This document shows positions 1 through 7,684 of a DNA stretch of 64,000 nucleotides, piece by piece. The notes below the pieces were generated by a model. The model ran no database searches, was not told the origin of the DNA, and was given only the letters and a program-made list of their open reading frames with translations. Made by a program: the position numbers and the translations under genes. The stretch spans positions 7,581,501 to 7,645,500 of the forward strand of contig NZ_CP073721.1 in NCBI RefSeq assembly GCF_025264685.1, written 5' to 3'. This DNA is from Dactylosporangium roseum. GTDB lineage: Bacteria > Actinomycetota > Actinomycetes > Mycobacteriales > Micromonosporaceae. Within the stretch, counting starts at the first letter, position 1. The number at the start of each line of letters is the position of its first letter.

Positions 1-120
1 CAAGGTCAACAGGAAGGCGAACAGGATCTGCACACCGGTCTGAGCGACCCGTAGCTCCTGGAGCAATTCATTCCAATTACGGTCGAAACGCTCATCAGGG
101 GTTTCATCGCGATCCGCCAT
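1..120 (-). CDS. DUF6328-like membrane protein (5' part only)
   Basis: Only the first 40 codons are in the window, reading leftward from ATG at 120; the rest lies beyond the left edge. The visible residues are an acidic start (MADRDETPDERFDRNW), then NELLQELRVAQTGVQ, then the start of a hydrophobic segment (ILFAFLLTL). This matches the N-terminus of the small multi-pass DUF6328 proteins of actinobacteria, whose function is unknown. The gene is divergent from the DUF6401-like gene to its right, with about 80 bp between the two starts. The family call is from memory of the conserved N-terminus. Confidence 0.7.
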   Translation of the reverse strand, partial: MADRDETPDERFDRNWNELLQELRVAQTGVQILFAFLLTL

Positions 121-202
121 GCGGGTGCAAATACCCAGCGAAACAACGGATCGAACCTGACGATCGGCCAGCGAGGGCTGCGCCGTGTCGCGTGATCGGC
201 TT

Positions 203-538
203 ATGGTCGCGAGCGTGAGTGCCCCCTTCGATGAGCTGACCACCGGCCGGCGCGCCTGGATCGCCCGGGCCGGCCTCAGGGAGCTCGCCACCACGATCGG
301 ACGTCCCGGCCGCGAGGCGGTGGCGGCCCGCCCGGACCTTCTGGCGCGCGTTGACCAGCACGCCGCTTCGATCCGCGAGTCGCTCGGCGGCACGCTGCTC
401 GATCCGGTGGCGCTGGCCGGCTATTCGGCCGCCATCCGTGACGCCGCCAGCGAGGCAGGCGACACCCTGGACGACTGGTCCCAGCCGAGCTGGGCGATGC
501 TCCGCCTGCTCGCGGTCTGCACGCTCACCGACCCCTGA
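203..538 (+). CDS. DUF6401-like small protein, copy 1
   Basis: A 111-residue protein of unknown function if it starts at ATG 203; in-frame GTGs at 185 and 215 are alternatives and no strong ribosome site decides. It has no signal peptide or membrane segment and looks helical. Its core (VDQHAASIRESLG, VALAGYSAAIRD, then a W-x-MLRLLAVCTL end) is shared with the gene at 1770-2117, so the two are paralogues 1.2 kb apart. The pattern fits the small DUF6401 proteins of Micromonosporaceae, sometimes labelled natural-product biosynthesis proteins although no cluster is visible here. It ends just before a family-1 hairpin repeat that separates it from the convergent CAP gene. Confidence 0.65.
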   Translation: MVASVSAPFDELTTGRRAWIARAGLRELATTIGRPGREAVAARPDLLARVDQHAASIRESLGGTLLDPVALAGYSAAIRDAASEAGDTLDDWSQPSWAMLRLLAVCTLTDP

Positions 539-550
539 CACCCACTTCCG

Positions 551-627
551 CGTCGATCATGCAGTTGTGGTGCCTGACAAACCCGGCATCCCGGGAGTGT
601 CGAGGCACCACAAGTGCAAGATCGACG
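551..627. repeat. Family-1 palindromic repeat, copy 1
   Basis: An inverted repeat with arms of about 24 nt (left CGTCGATCATGCAGTTGTGG, right arm ending CAAGTGCAAGATCGACG) around a roughly 30-nt asymmetric loop that begins TGACAAACC. It fills most of the gap between two convergent genes ending at 538 and 641. This copy is the most degenerate of five in the window, with mismatches inside the arms. Its loop reads in the same direction as the copy near 31.9 kb and opposite to the other three. A role as a bidirectional terminator is inferred. Confidence 0.85.
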
Positions 628-640
628 GGTTGGGGAGGGC

Positions 641-1273
641 TTAGCGACCGAAGTCCTGGGTCCAGTACGGGGTGCCGTCGGCCTTGTACGCCACGCCGAC
701 GCCGACCGCGACGCTGGAGCAGTTGAGGATGTTGGCCCGGTGCCCCGAGCTGTTGATCCACGCGTTGACCACGTCCTGCGGGGTGCGGTAGCCCCACGCG
801 ATGTTCTCGGCCGAGGCACCGGTCGTGTAGCCGGCACGGGCCTCACGCTGGACGAAGTTGCTGCCGTCGGAGCCGGTGTGCGAGAAGAAGTCTTTCGACA
901 CCATGTCGGTGCTGTGCGCCCGCGCGGCGGTGACCAGGCGGCTGTCGATCCGCAGCGCGCCGCAGCCGTTGGCGGTGCGGTAGTTGTTCGTGAGCGTGAC
1001 GACCTGGTTCTCCAGAACGCTGTAGTCGGTCGGCGCGGCCGGCGTCGGCGCCGGGGTCGACTTCTTCTTTTTCTTCGCCTTCTTCTTCGGCTTCTTCGGC
1101 GTCGCCTTCGTGGCGGCCGTGAGGTCGGCCGAGAGTGTCGCACCGGCCGCCTGGACCGTGGTGACGGCGACGGGTGCGGCGGAGGCGACGGCGGCGACGG
1201 CAAGCGTCAGGCCGAGCGGGGCCACCACGAGGGCGGCGGCGATGGCAGTGGCGCGGCGGGCGAACCGGGTCAC
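641..1273 (-). CDS. Secreted CAP (SCP/PR1-like) domain protein
   Basis: A 210-residue exported protein. GTG 1273 is chosen as start because GGAAGG lies just upstream and a basic-then-hydrophobic signal peptide follows (MTRFARRATAIAAALVV, cleavage likely after ASA near residue 33). Next come a lysine-rich stretch (KKPKKKAKKKKK, about residues 59-71) and a Pro/Thr/Ala linker. The C-terminal 125 residues form a CAP domain with family signatures AHSTDMVSKDFFSHT, AENIAWG and SSGHRANIL. Bacterial CAP proteins are secreted and of mostly unknown function. The polylysine linker could bind anionic wall polymers, which is an inference. It is convergent with copy 1 of the DUF6401-like genes across a hairpin repeat. 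Confidence 0.88.
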   Translation of the reverse strand: MTRFARRATAIAAALVVAPLGLTLAVAAVASAAPVAVTTVQAAGATLSADLTAATKATPKKPKKKAKKKKKSTPAPTPAAPTDYSVLENQVVTLTNNYRTANGCGALRIDSRLVTAARAHSTDMVSKDFFSHTGSDGSNFVQREARAGYTTGASAENIAWGYRTPQDVVNAWINSSGHRANILNCSSVAVGVGVAYKADGTPYWTQDFGR

Positions 1274-1492
1274 GATGGGTGTGCCTTCCGTCAGGGGCTT
1301 GGACACACCTGGCATCGGGCGCATCGCACCGGCCGTGAGCAACTCAACCGGGACGCAACGCTCGGCAACCGACTCGATACCCGTGCGGACGAATCCCTAA
1401 TGGTCCGGCACCTGAAGTTCGGTCAAAGGTTGGAGGGCGGACGGCGCGGGCATTTCTACGGTTGAGGTACCCATCGATGAAGGAGTCCAGTG

Positions 1493-1693
1493 ATGTCCAG
1501 TCTCGTCAGGCCCCGTGACAACCGTTGGATCGCTGGCGTCTGCTCGGGTCTTGCTCGGCGGTTCGGCCTCTCGCCGAACATCATGCGGCTGATCTTCATC
1601 ATCTCGTGCCTGCTGCCGGGCCCGCAGTTCGTCGTCTACATCGTCTTGTGGGTGCTGATGCCGGACGAGTCGAAGGCCCGCAGCTACGGCTGA
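1493..1693 (+). CDS. PspC-domain membrane protein
   Basis: A 66-residue protein that is essentially one PspC domain: LVRPRDNRWIAGVCSGLARR followed by FGLSPNIMRLIFIISCLL and a second hydrophobic stretch ending VLWVLMPDE. PspC proteins are small inner-membrane proteins linked to envelope stress in several phyla; the actinobacterial single-domain forms are poorly characterised. GAAGGAG lies eight bases before ATG 1493; the overlapping GTG at 1490 would add one residue. It stands alone between the divergent CAP gene and the second DUF6401-like gene. Confidence 0.85.
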   Translation: MSSLVRPRDNRWIAGVCSGLARRFGLSPNIMRLIFIISCLLPGPQFVVYIVLWVLMPDESKARSYG

Positions 1694-1769
1694 GTTGCTT
1701 CCTCGGTCGAGCGGGGTGCGGCCCGGGTACCGGGGTCATCCGGCGGGTGGCGCGGCCGAAGTCGACGGC

Positions 1770-2117
1770 ATGTTCAGAGACATGGTCGAAGCCACCCGCC
1801 ACACTGCGGCACGGGCGACGCTCAACGGGTTGATGACCTGGCTGGGCGAGGCCGGCTTGCACGCCGCCGCCTCGTCCGCCGGCCTGCGGGCCGCCGTCGA
1901 CCAGCACGCGGCGGCAGTCCGGGACGCGCTCGGCGATCCCGAACGCGGGCCGAGTGTCGTCGCGCTCGCGGGGTATGCGACCGGCGTGCGCGACACGCTG
2001 ATCGAGGCCGAGTGGCAACTGCCGCCGGTCGCCGAGCTGGACTGGGCGAAGGCGGAGTGGCCGACCCTCCGTCTGGTGGCCGTCTGCGCCCTGGCCCGCT
2101 CAGCCGGCTACCTCTGA
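1770..2117 (+). CDS. DUF6401-like small protein, copy 2
   Basis: A 115-residue protein paralogous to the gene at 203-538; both keep VDQHAA-x-(I/V)R-x-(S/A)LG, VALAGY, IRD/VRD and a terminal W-x-x-LRL-x-AVC-x-L block. Function is unknown and no membrane or export signal is seen. ATG 1770 is preferred because similarity to the paralogue begins shortly after it, but no clear ribosome site is present. Its last codons overlap the end of the convergent MFS gene by 10 bp. The two paralogues bracket the CAP and PspC genes, so either a local duplication was later separated or the order is chance. Confidence 0.65.
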   Translation: MFRDMVEATRHTAARATLNGLMTWLGEAGLHAAASSAGLRAAVDQHAAAVRDALGDPERGPSVVALAGYATGVRDTLIEAEWQLPPVAELDWAKAEWPTLRLVAVCALARSAGYL

Positions 2118-3616
2118 GCCGGCCGCGACGCCCGTCTCCCGCCGAGGAGCAGGCCGAACGCGGCACCCAGCAGGCAGATGACCGCGGTGATCAGGAAGAT
2201 TTCGCGGTACTCCGTGTGAAGCGCGTCCTGCAGGTCCGCCACGTAAGCGTCCATGAGCCGGCGCTGCTCGTCGGCGGGCTTGCCGAACACGAGCGGGAAG
2301 TCCAGCGACGCCGTCAGCTCGTGGAAGCGGTGCAGGCCCCAGGCGGTCAGCGCCGCCACGCCGATCAGCATGCCCATCATCCGGGCCACCACCACGGCCG
2401 ACGACGCGACGCCGTGCTGGTCGCCCGGGGTCACGCGGAGCACGGCACCGGACAGCGGGGCGATGACGAGCCCGAGACCGAACCCGGCGATGACCAGGTG
2501 CACGTCGAGAGCGCGGGACGACAGCCCGTCGGCGATCATGAGGTATCCGGCGGCGGCGACCACCAGCCCGCCGACCGTCACCCACCGTTCGCCGAGCCGG
2601 GCGACCAGCCACCCGCCCAGCACCGCGCCGACCGGCAGCGCCACCAGAAACCGGGTGAGCACGAGCGTCGCCTGCACGCCGGACTTGCCGAGCAGCGTCT
2701 GCGCGACCAGCTCCACATCGACCAACGTCACCATGAGGGCGGCCCCGGCGCAGAAGCTCGCCCCGAGGGTCGCGAAGAACGGTCCCTTGCGGACGTCGGT
2801 GAGGTCCAGCAGCTTCGTACGGGCGCGGAGCTCCCACAGCACGAACAGCACCGCCCCGGCGGCCGCGCCGGCCAGGGTCCACGACCCCCACGGCGGCAGG
2901 ATGGACCGCTCGGGATCCGGGTTGTACAACGCGACGACCGCCGCGCCCAGCACCAGCGCCAGGAGCGTGCCGCCCACGAGATCGGTCTTCCTGGTGCGGC
3001 CGCCGGCCGGCCCGCCCGGCAGCGCCACCCAGACGAGCACGATCGCGATCGCGACCAGCGGGAGGTTGAGCCAGAAGATGCCACGCCAGCCCAGCCATGT
3101 CGCGATCCCGACACCGTAGAGCGGGCCGAGCACGCTGCCCAGTTCCTGTCCGGCGCCGACCGCGCCGAGGACGGTGGCGCGTCGGTGCTCGGCCCACAGG
3201 TCCCCGGCCAGCGCGAGCGTCACCGGCAGCAGCGCGCCACCGGCCAGGCCCTGCACGGCGCGGCCGGACGCCAGCAGCCAGATCGAGTCGCCCGACGCCG
3301 CGGTCAGCGCCGAGCCGGCCGCGAACCCGAGCAGGCAGGCGACGATCACGGGCCGCCGGCCGAAGCGGTCGGAGAGCGAGCCGAGCAACGGCATGCCGGC
3401 GATGTATCCGAGCAGGAACCCGGTGACGACCGGTGTCACCCGTTCCAGCCGGTTGACCGCGATGTGCAGCGCGTCGAGGATGTCGGTGAGCACGCCGACG
3501 ACCACGTAGGCGTCGAGCGCGGCGAGCAGCACCGTAGCGCCGCCGACGCCGATGGCCAGACGGCGCCGCGGCTGCGGCGCCGTCACCTCCGGCGCTGCCG
3601 GCTCACTTCGGAGCAC
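2108..3616 (-). CDS. MFS transporter, P55 (Rv1410c)-like
   Basis: A 502-residue major facilitator with about 14 membrane segments. The cytoplasmic loop motif GSLSDRFGRRP is near residue 80, and a periplasmic insert lies near the C-terminus (about residues 440-470). It begins at GTG 3616, 14 bp inside the end of the upstream lipoprotein gene, so translation is probably coupled. The pairing of an LprG-type lipoprotein with this transporter is the conserved Rv1411c-Rv1410c arrangement of mycobacteria, where the two proteins move triacylglycerol and related lipids to the outer envelope and affect drug tolerance. The same role here is inferred from synteny. Its end overlaps the convergent DUF6401-like gene by 10 bp. 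Confidence 0.85.
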   Translation of the reverse strand: MLRSEPAAPEVTAPQPRRRLAIGVGGATVLLAALDAYVVVGVLTDILDALHIAVNRLERVTPVVTGFLLGYIAGMPLLGSLSDRFGRRPVIVACLLGFAAGSALTAASGDSIWLLASGRAVQGLAGGALLPVTLALAGDLWAEHRRATVLGAVGAGQELGSVLGPLYGVGIATWLGWRGIFWLNLPLVAIAIVLVWVALPGGPAGGRTRKTDLVGGTLLALVLGAAVVALYNPDPERSILPPWGSWTLAGAAAGAVLFVLWELRARTKLLDLTDVRKGPFFATLGASFCAGAALMVTLVDVELVAQTLLGKSGVQATLVLTRFLVALPVGAVLGGWLVARLGERWVTVGGLVVAAAGYLMIADGLSSRALDVHLVIAGFGLGLVIAPLSGAVLRVTPGDQHGVASSAVVVARMMGMLIGVAALTAWGLHRFHELTASLDFPLVFGKPADEQRRLMDAYVADLQDALHTEYREIFLITAVICLLGAAFGLLLGGRRASRPAQR

Positions 3617-4337
3617 TGATGTTCACGGTCGCGTCGAACTCCTTGAAGGTCACGGTGACCGTGCCGCCCTTCGCGTCGCCGACGGCCGGCAGGTCGAACG
3701 TCGCCTTGATCAGCCGCTTGCCGTCCTTGGCGATCCACAGCTTGCCGGGCACGCTGCCGGTGACCCCGGGCACGACGTTGGAGAGGTGCTCGGCGGGGAA
3801 CTTCGCGGAGACGCGGTAGGTGCCCTGGCCCTCGACCGACTCGGCGGCCTCGGTCTTGCCCTCCGTCGCCGTGCCGATCACCTTGGCGATGCCCTTGTCG
3901 GAGTTGAGAATCGCCGACGGGTCGTAGACGGAGGCGGCGAGTGCCAGCGGGAGCTGCTGGTAGCCGCCGGTCGCGCCCTTCAGCCACACGGTCTGCCCGA
4001 CGATCGTGAACGCCATCTCGGCGGTGGTCCCCATCTGCTCGACCTGCGCGGTGCCCTGGGCGCTGCCCTCCTTGGTCAGCACACCCTCGGCACGCTTGAG
4101 GGCCACGCCGGCGATCGTGCCGTCGGCGGTGATGAGGAACTTGGCGGTCTTGATGTCGCCCATCGCCGCCGCGGACTCCTTGAGCAGCCCTTCGGCGGCC
4201 GGCAGGTTGGCATCCGCCGCGTCCGTGCCGTCCTTCTTGTCGGACTTGCTGGTGCAGGCGGTGAGCGTGACGAGCACCGCGGCAAGGGCGGCGACACCGG
4301 CGAGGAGGACCCCGGGGCGGGTCTGGGTGCGGGACAT
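3603..4337 (-). CDS. lprG: LprG/LppX-family lipoprotein
   Basis: A 244-residue lipoprotein with a basic N-terminus, a hydrophobic stretch and the lipobox LTAC, giving lipidation at Cys28. The mature part shows the LppX_LprAFG pattern: a helical start (LLKESAAAMGDIKTAKF) followed by long beta strands such as WIAKDGKRLIKATFDL. Members form a hydrophobic pocket that carries acylated lipids across the envelope. It is the first gene of a two-gene operon, and its last 14 bases overlap the start of the P55-like transporter. A signal-peptide start at ATG 4337 is clear. The downstream partner makes lipid export the most likely role. Confidence 0.88.
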   Translation of the reverse strand: MSRTQTRPGVLLAGVAALAAVLVTLTACTSKSDKKDGTDAADANLPAAEGLLKESAAAMGDIKTAKFLITADGTIAGVALKRAEGVLTKEGSAQGTAQVEQMGTTAEMAFTIVGQTVWLKGATGGYQQLPLALAASVYDPSAILNSDKGIAKVIGTATEGKTEAAESVEGQGTYRVSAKFPAEHLSNVVPGVTGSVPGKLWIAKDGKRLIKATFDLPAVGDAKGGTVTVTFKEFDATVNISAPK

Positions 4338-4384
4338 ACCGGCATGCTAGACCGCTCCGTGAAACGGCGGCTGTGCGCGCGCTC

Positions 4385-4417
4385 AGGGTGTGCGCAGGGT
4401 GTGCGCAGGGTGTGCGC
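4385..4417. repeat. 11-bp tandem repeat, three exact units
   Basis: Three perfect head-to-tail copies of AGGGTGTGCGC lie between the lprG start and the stop codon of the GH3 remnant, with a fourth partial resemblance before them. It is a simple slippage product and no function is seen. Confidence 0.8.
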
Positions 4418-4421
4418 CGGG

Positions 4422-4630
4422 TCAGCGCCCTGCCAGCAGCTCCGCCAACGCGCGGCCTGAGGCGGCCGTCGCGCCGAAGGTCGCGATGTGGACGGTGCCG
4501 CGGGGCTGGGCGGGCACGCCCATCCTCGACGACCACCGCGTCGGGACGCACGGTGAGGGAGGCGCTCAGGCCGTCGGCCATCCAGGGGTACCGGTGCGGC
4601 TCCCCGCACGACCAGGACGAGCGGCGATCA
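4422..4630 (-). pseudogene. Remnant of a GH3 beta-N-acetylhexosaminidase C-terminus
   Basis: Reading the minus strand in three successive frames gives one coherent protein tail. LVLVVR is followed by EPHRYPWMADGL...RPDAVVVE, then by MGVPAQPRGTVHIATFGAT and ASGRALAELLAGR-stop at 4422. This matches the conserved C-terminal end of actinobacterial family-3 beta-N-acetylhexosaminidases. Each frame change is explained by one extra G in a G run (within CGGGGAG and GAGGATGGG). Everything upstream of about 4630 is gone, replaced by the end of the thioesterase gene. It is a decayed fragment with no product expected. The family identification is by motif memory. Confidence 0.65.
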
Positions 4631-5092
4631 ACGGTGCGGACGGATCGTCCAGACGATTGTCATCTCGGTGGTCACCGCGCCGTCGGCGCGCGTGATCTCG
4701 ACCGCCACCGGAAACTCGGGGCGCACCCCGTTGCCGAGCTCGGCCAGCACCTCACCCACGCCGCGACCGAGGGTGGCGGTGGCCCGGACCGGCCCGACGG
4801 CCAGCTTCTTGTAGGCGATGTCGGCCCGGACCGCGAGCGGCGTGCCGAGCGCCAGGTGCGGGCCGAAGGCGGCCGTCACCACCGCCCCGGAGGCGGTCTC
4901 CCCCAGGGCGAACAGTGCGCCCGCATGCGGCCCGGCGACGTGGTTGTGCAGACGTTCCTCGTCGGGCAGCGTGGCGACGGCACGAATGCCGCCGCCGTCG
5001 ATGATCACGTCAACGATCTCGATGCCGACGGTGCGCGCGAACGGCACCGCGGACGTGAGCCCCGCCGCGAGGGCTTTGGCGTCAACAGTCAT
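4628..5092 (-). CDS. Hotdog-fold thioesterase (PaaI/DUF4442-like)
   Basis: A 154-residue single-domain protein with the hotdog signature GPHAGALFALGETASGAVV (about residues 54-72) and a following strand-rich half. Proteins of this group hydrolyse acyl-CoA thioesters or simply bind them; the substrate cannot be told from sequence. The start ATG 5092 has no strong ribosome site, but the alignment covers the whole domain. Its end abuts the GH3 remnant, whose N-terminal part has been lost exactly here. It is followed upstream on the same strand by a membrane protein, 27 bp away, which may form an operon with it. Confidence 0.8.
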   Translation of the reverse strand: MTVDAKALAAGLTSAVPFARTVGIEIVDVIIDGGGIRAVATLPDEERLHNHVAGPHAGALFALGETASGAVVTAAFGPHLALGTPLAVRADIAYKKLAVGPVRATATLGRGVGEVLAELGNGVRPEFPVAVEITRADGAVTTEMTIVWTIRPHR

Positions 5093-5119
5093 GCCGGGAT
5101 GTTACCGGCAAGTAGCAAC

Positions 5120-6151
5120 TCAGGTGAACAGGTCGGCGATCGCGTGGACGATGTTGACGTAGAAGTTTCCCTCGATCTTGCGGAAGACCTCGAACTTCTG
5201 GTGCGGCTCGCCGAAGAACGGCCGCAGCGTCCACGCTAGCTGGGTGCCGACGAAGCCGAACAGCAGAATCCAGACGTTGAGCAGGGCCATGCTCGCCGGG
5301 CGCTCGCCGGGCGGGATCTGGTGGGGCGCCGGCCGCACCGGCGGCTGCGGCCCGACGTGCGGCGGGATCGGGTAGGCGTAGCGGCCGTCGGGCATCAGCA
5401 ACGGCGGGCCGAGGTGCGCCGCAGTCGACTGGGACAGCACGGCCACCTGCGGCGCCGCGCCGTTGCCGATCGTCGCGGGGACGGCCGCCGGCACCAACTC
5501 CCCGTCGCCCTCGCCGCCCGCCGGAGCACCGGCCGGGGCCGGCGACACCGGCACACTCTCCGCGGGAGCCTCGAGCGCGGCCAGCGCGGCCGCCTCGGCC
5601 CGCTCCTGTTCCTCCCGCTGCCGGCGCTTGGCGGCGGCGATCGCCGCGGTGTGCTCGTTGAGCGTGCGCATGCCGACGGTGAGGAACCGCAGGCCGACGA
5701 AGGCGGCGAGCGTCAGGATCCCCACATTCAGGATCTTGAAGAACGAGTAGCTGAACGCGGTGATCAGAAAGAACAGGCTGATCGGCGCGAACGCGAGCGA
5801 CAACACCGACGTGACGGTGATCGTCACCATGACCAGTGCCAATGCCTGCTTCACCTGCAGCCGCGCACCGAACACGAGGTTGAACAGGTAGAGCGTCGGC
5901 AGGCAGATGGCCAGGGTGGTCAGGAACAACAGTGGCAGCTTGAGCGCGGACAGTCCGGCCTGTGCCACGCTGTTGGACGCGCCGAGCACGGCTCCGTAGC
6001 AGGCCAGGGCCACTACGGAGCTGTAGAGCATCTGTCGTGTGAGCTTGCCGAGATCACGTTCCTCGCCGATCTGTCGCCAGATCGAATCCCGGTCGCGCAG
6101 AATCCGCTCGATAATGAGCAGCCCGCCGCCGGACTCGCCGTGAGTCGCCAT
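5120..6151 (-). CDS. Multi-pass membrane protein with central low-complexity region
   Basis: A 343-residue protein with no assigned function. Residues 1-175 contain four or five hydrophobic segments (for example YSSVVALACYGAVLG and LPLLFLTTLAICLPTLYLF). A charged coiled segment follows (AAIAAAKRRQREEQERAEAAAL), then about 80 residues of Ala/Pro/Gly-rich sequence, and a last membrane segment near residue 295. The N-terminal half resembles bacterial membrane proteins sometimes mislabelled actin-binding WH2 proteins. GGGGGAAG precedes ATG 6151 at good spacing. It is upstream of the thioesterase on the same strand; nothing in the context defines its job. Confidence 0.75.
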   Translation of the reverse strand: MATHGESGGGLLIIERILRDRDSIWRQIGEERDLGKLTRQMLYSSVVALACYGAVLGASNSVAQAGLSALKLPLLFLTTLAICLPTLYLFNLVFGARLQVKQALALVMVTITVTSVLSLAFAPISLFFLITAFSYSFFKILNVGILTLAAFVGLRFLTVGMRTLNEHTAAIAAAKRRQREEQERAEAAALAALEAPAESVPVSPAPAGAPAGGEGDGELVPAAVPATIGNGAAPQVAVLSQSTAAHLGPPLLMPDGRYAYPIPPHVGPQPPVRPAPHQIPPGERPASMALLNVWILLFGFVGTQLAWTLRPFFGEPHQKFEVFRKIEGNFYVNIVHAIADLFT

Positions 6152-6206
6152 CGGAGCTTCCCCCTACTCCGTCGAAGTTCGCCGCAGGGTATTCGAGCCA
6201 GATCAC

Positions 6207-7523
6207 TCAGCGCCACCCCACGTCGATGCGTTGTCCCCTTTCGTCGAAAAAGTGCAGTGCTTCCATGCGCACGGCGACCGACAGCGGGTGACCATGAGTG
6301 ACTGCGGGATACGGCGCGAGTCGCACCGCGAGCTCCGCGGGGCGGCGGTGGTGCCGGCCCGGGTCGCTCAGCACGCTCTCTTTCGCGCGGCGCGGACCGC
6401 GGCCGTTGACGCCGGCGCCCACGAGCTCCGCGGAACCCGACCCGCCCCGGCCGGTCAGCCGGCTGACGAAGCGGCGCAGGCCGCCGCCGTTGATCGGCAC
6501 GTCGGTGGGCGGATTGCCGATCTCGTCGACGATCACGGCGGTGGCGCCGATGTCGAGGAACGCGAGCGACTCGTGGCCGTGGTGTTCGAGGTACCGGATC
6601 CGGCCGCGCAGGACGTCGCCGCTCGTCGTGTCGGGCACCGGGGTGAGCGCCTCGGCCCGGACGCCGATGACGATCCGCTCGCCGTGGAAGTGCGCGACCT
6701 GGCGCGAGCGCAGGTCGTTCCACGGCAGGTGCAGGACCTGGTCGCCCATGTGCAGGGCGATGTGCCGGTCGAGGTGCACGTAGACCTCGGCCTCGAGCAG
6801 GTTCATGCGGGGGCTGCCGAGGAAGGCCGCGACGTAGAGCGTCGCCGGCCGGCCGTACACCTGCGTCGGGGTGCCGACGTCCTGGAGGACGCCCTTGCGG
6901 AGGATGGCGACGCGGTCCGCCATGGTCAGCGCCTCGGCCTGGTCGTGCGTCACGTAGATCGTCGTGACGCCCAGCTCGCGCACGAGGCCGGAGATCTCGG
7001 CGCGCAGCTCGGCCCGCAGTCCGCTGTCCAAGTTGGACAGCGGCTCGTCCATCAGGAAGAGCTTCGGGCGCCGCACGATCGCCCGGCCCATCGCCACCCG
7101 CTGGCGCTGGCCACCGGAGAGCTGGCCGGGCTTGCGGGCGAGCACGTCACCGATGCCGAGCGCACTCGCCACCTCGGCGACCTGCTCCGCCCGGGGCTCG
7201 GCGTCGACACCGGACAACCGGAGCGGAAAGCCGATGTTCTCGCCCACGGTCATGTGCGGATAGAGCGCGAAGTCCTGGAAGACCATGGCGACGCCCCGCT
7301 CCCGCGGCGGAAGGTCGTTGGCGAGCTCGCCGTCCATGATGACGGCGCCCGAGGTGGGGTCCTCGAGACCGGCCACCATCCGCAGCAGCGTCGACTTGCC
7401 GCAGCCGCTGGGACCGAGGAGCACCATGAACTCGCCCTGTCCCACGTCGAGGTTCACTCTGTCGACAGCAACGGTGCCATCGGCGAACACCTTCATCACA
7501 TCTTTGAGCGCGACGGTAGCCAC
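6207..7523 (-). CDS. MalK/UgpC-type ABC transporter ATPase (orphan)
   Basis: A 438-residue sugar-importer ATPase. Seen in order: Walker A GPSGCGKST, Q-loop VFQDFALYPH, signature LSGGQRQRVAMGR, Walker B LFLMDEPLSNLD, H-loop YVTHDQ, then a C-terminal regulatory OB-like domain (IVIGVRAEALTPV). The last 80 residues carry an unusual basic, low-similarity stretch (VSRLTGRGGSGSAELVG onward). GTG 7523 is preferred over GTG 7529 because GGAGG stands five bases before it. No permease or binding-protein gene is adjacent. In actinomycetes one such ATPase (MsiK) can serve many sugar importers, and this is the likely role here. Confidence 0.87.
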   Translation of the reverse strand: MATVALKDVMKVFADGTVAVDRVNLDVGQGEFMVLLGPSGCGKSTLLRMVAGLEDPTSGAVIMDGELANDLPPRERGVAMVFQDFALYPHMTVGENIGFPLRLSGVDAEPRAEQVAEVASALGIGDVLARKPGQLSGGQRQRVAMGRAIVRRPKLFLMDEPLSNLDSGLRAELRAEISGLVRELGVTTIYVTHDQAEALTMADRVAILRKGVLQDVGTPTQVYGRPATLYVAAFLGSPRMNLLEAEVYVHLDRHIALHMGDQVLHLPWNDLRSRQVAHFHGERIVIGVRAEALTPVPDTTSGDVLRGRIRYLEHHGHESLAFLDIGATAVIVDEIGNPPTDVPINGGGLRRFVSRLTGRGGSGSAELVGAGVNGRGPRRAKESVLSDPGRHHRRPAELAVRLAPYPAVTHGHPLSVAVRMEALHFFDERGQRIDVGWR

Positions 7524-7684
7524 CGTCACCTCCGCCCCAGGTCAGCAGATCGCGGATCAACCAGTTACCCCGAGTCAAATACTGTGATGAGAGGCACGCA
7601 GCTTGGTCCATCGGGTAAATGACCAGTGTTCAGCGTGTTACCGCGCAACTACCGTTATGGAACCTCGCGGTCGAGAACTCCCGA

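Noticed and set aside
203-2117. Natural-product biosynthetic cluster
   Set aside because: The DUF6401 label is the only hint; no synthase, carrier-protein or tailoring gene lies nearby.
2012-3619. Long open frame on the plus strand opposite the P55-like transporter
   Set aside because: Shadow frame caused by GC-rich third positions; its protein is Gln/Arg/Asp-rich without domain, while the minus strand encodes a clear MFS protein.
6207-6560. Frameshift in the C-terminal part of the MalK-type ATPase
   Set aside because: The tail looks foreign (GRGGSGSAELVGAGVNGRG) but the frame remains open and the end MEALHFFDERGQRI is typical of the family, so it is read as an insertion.
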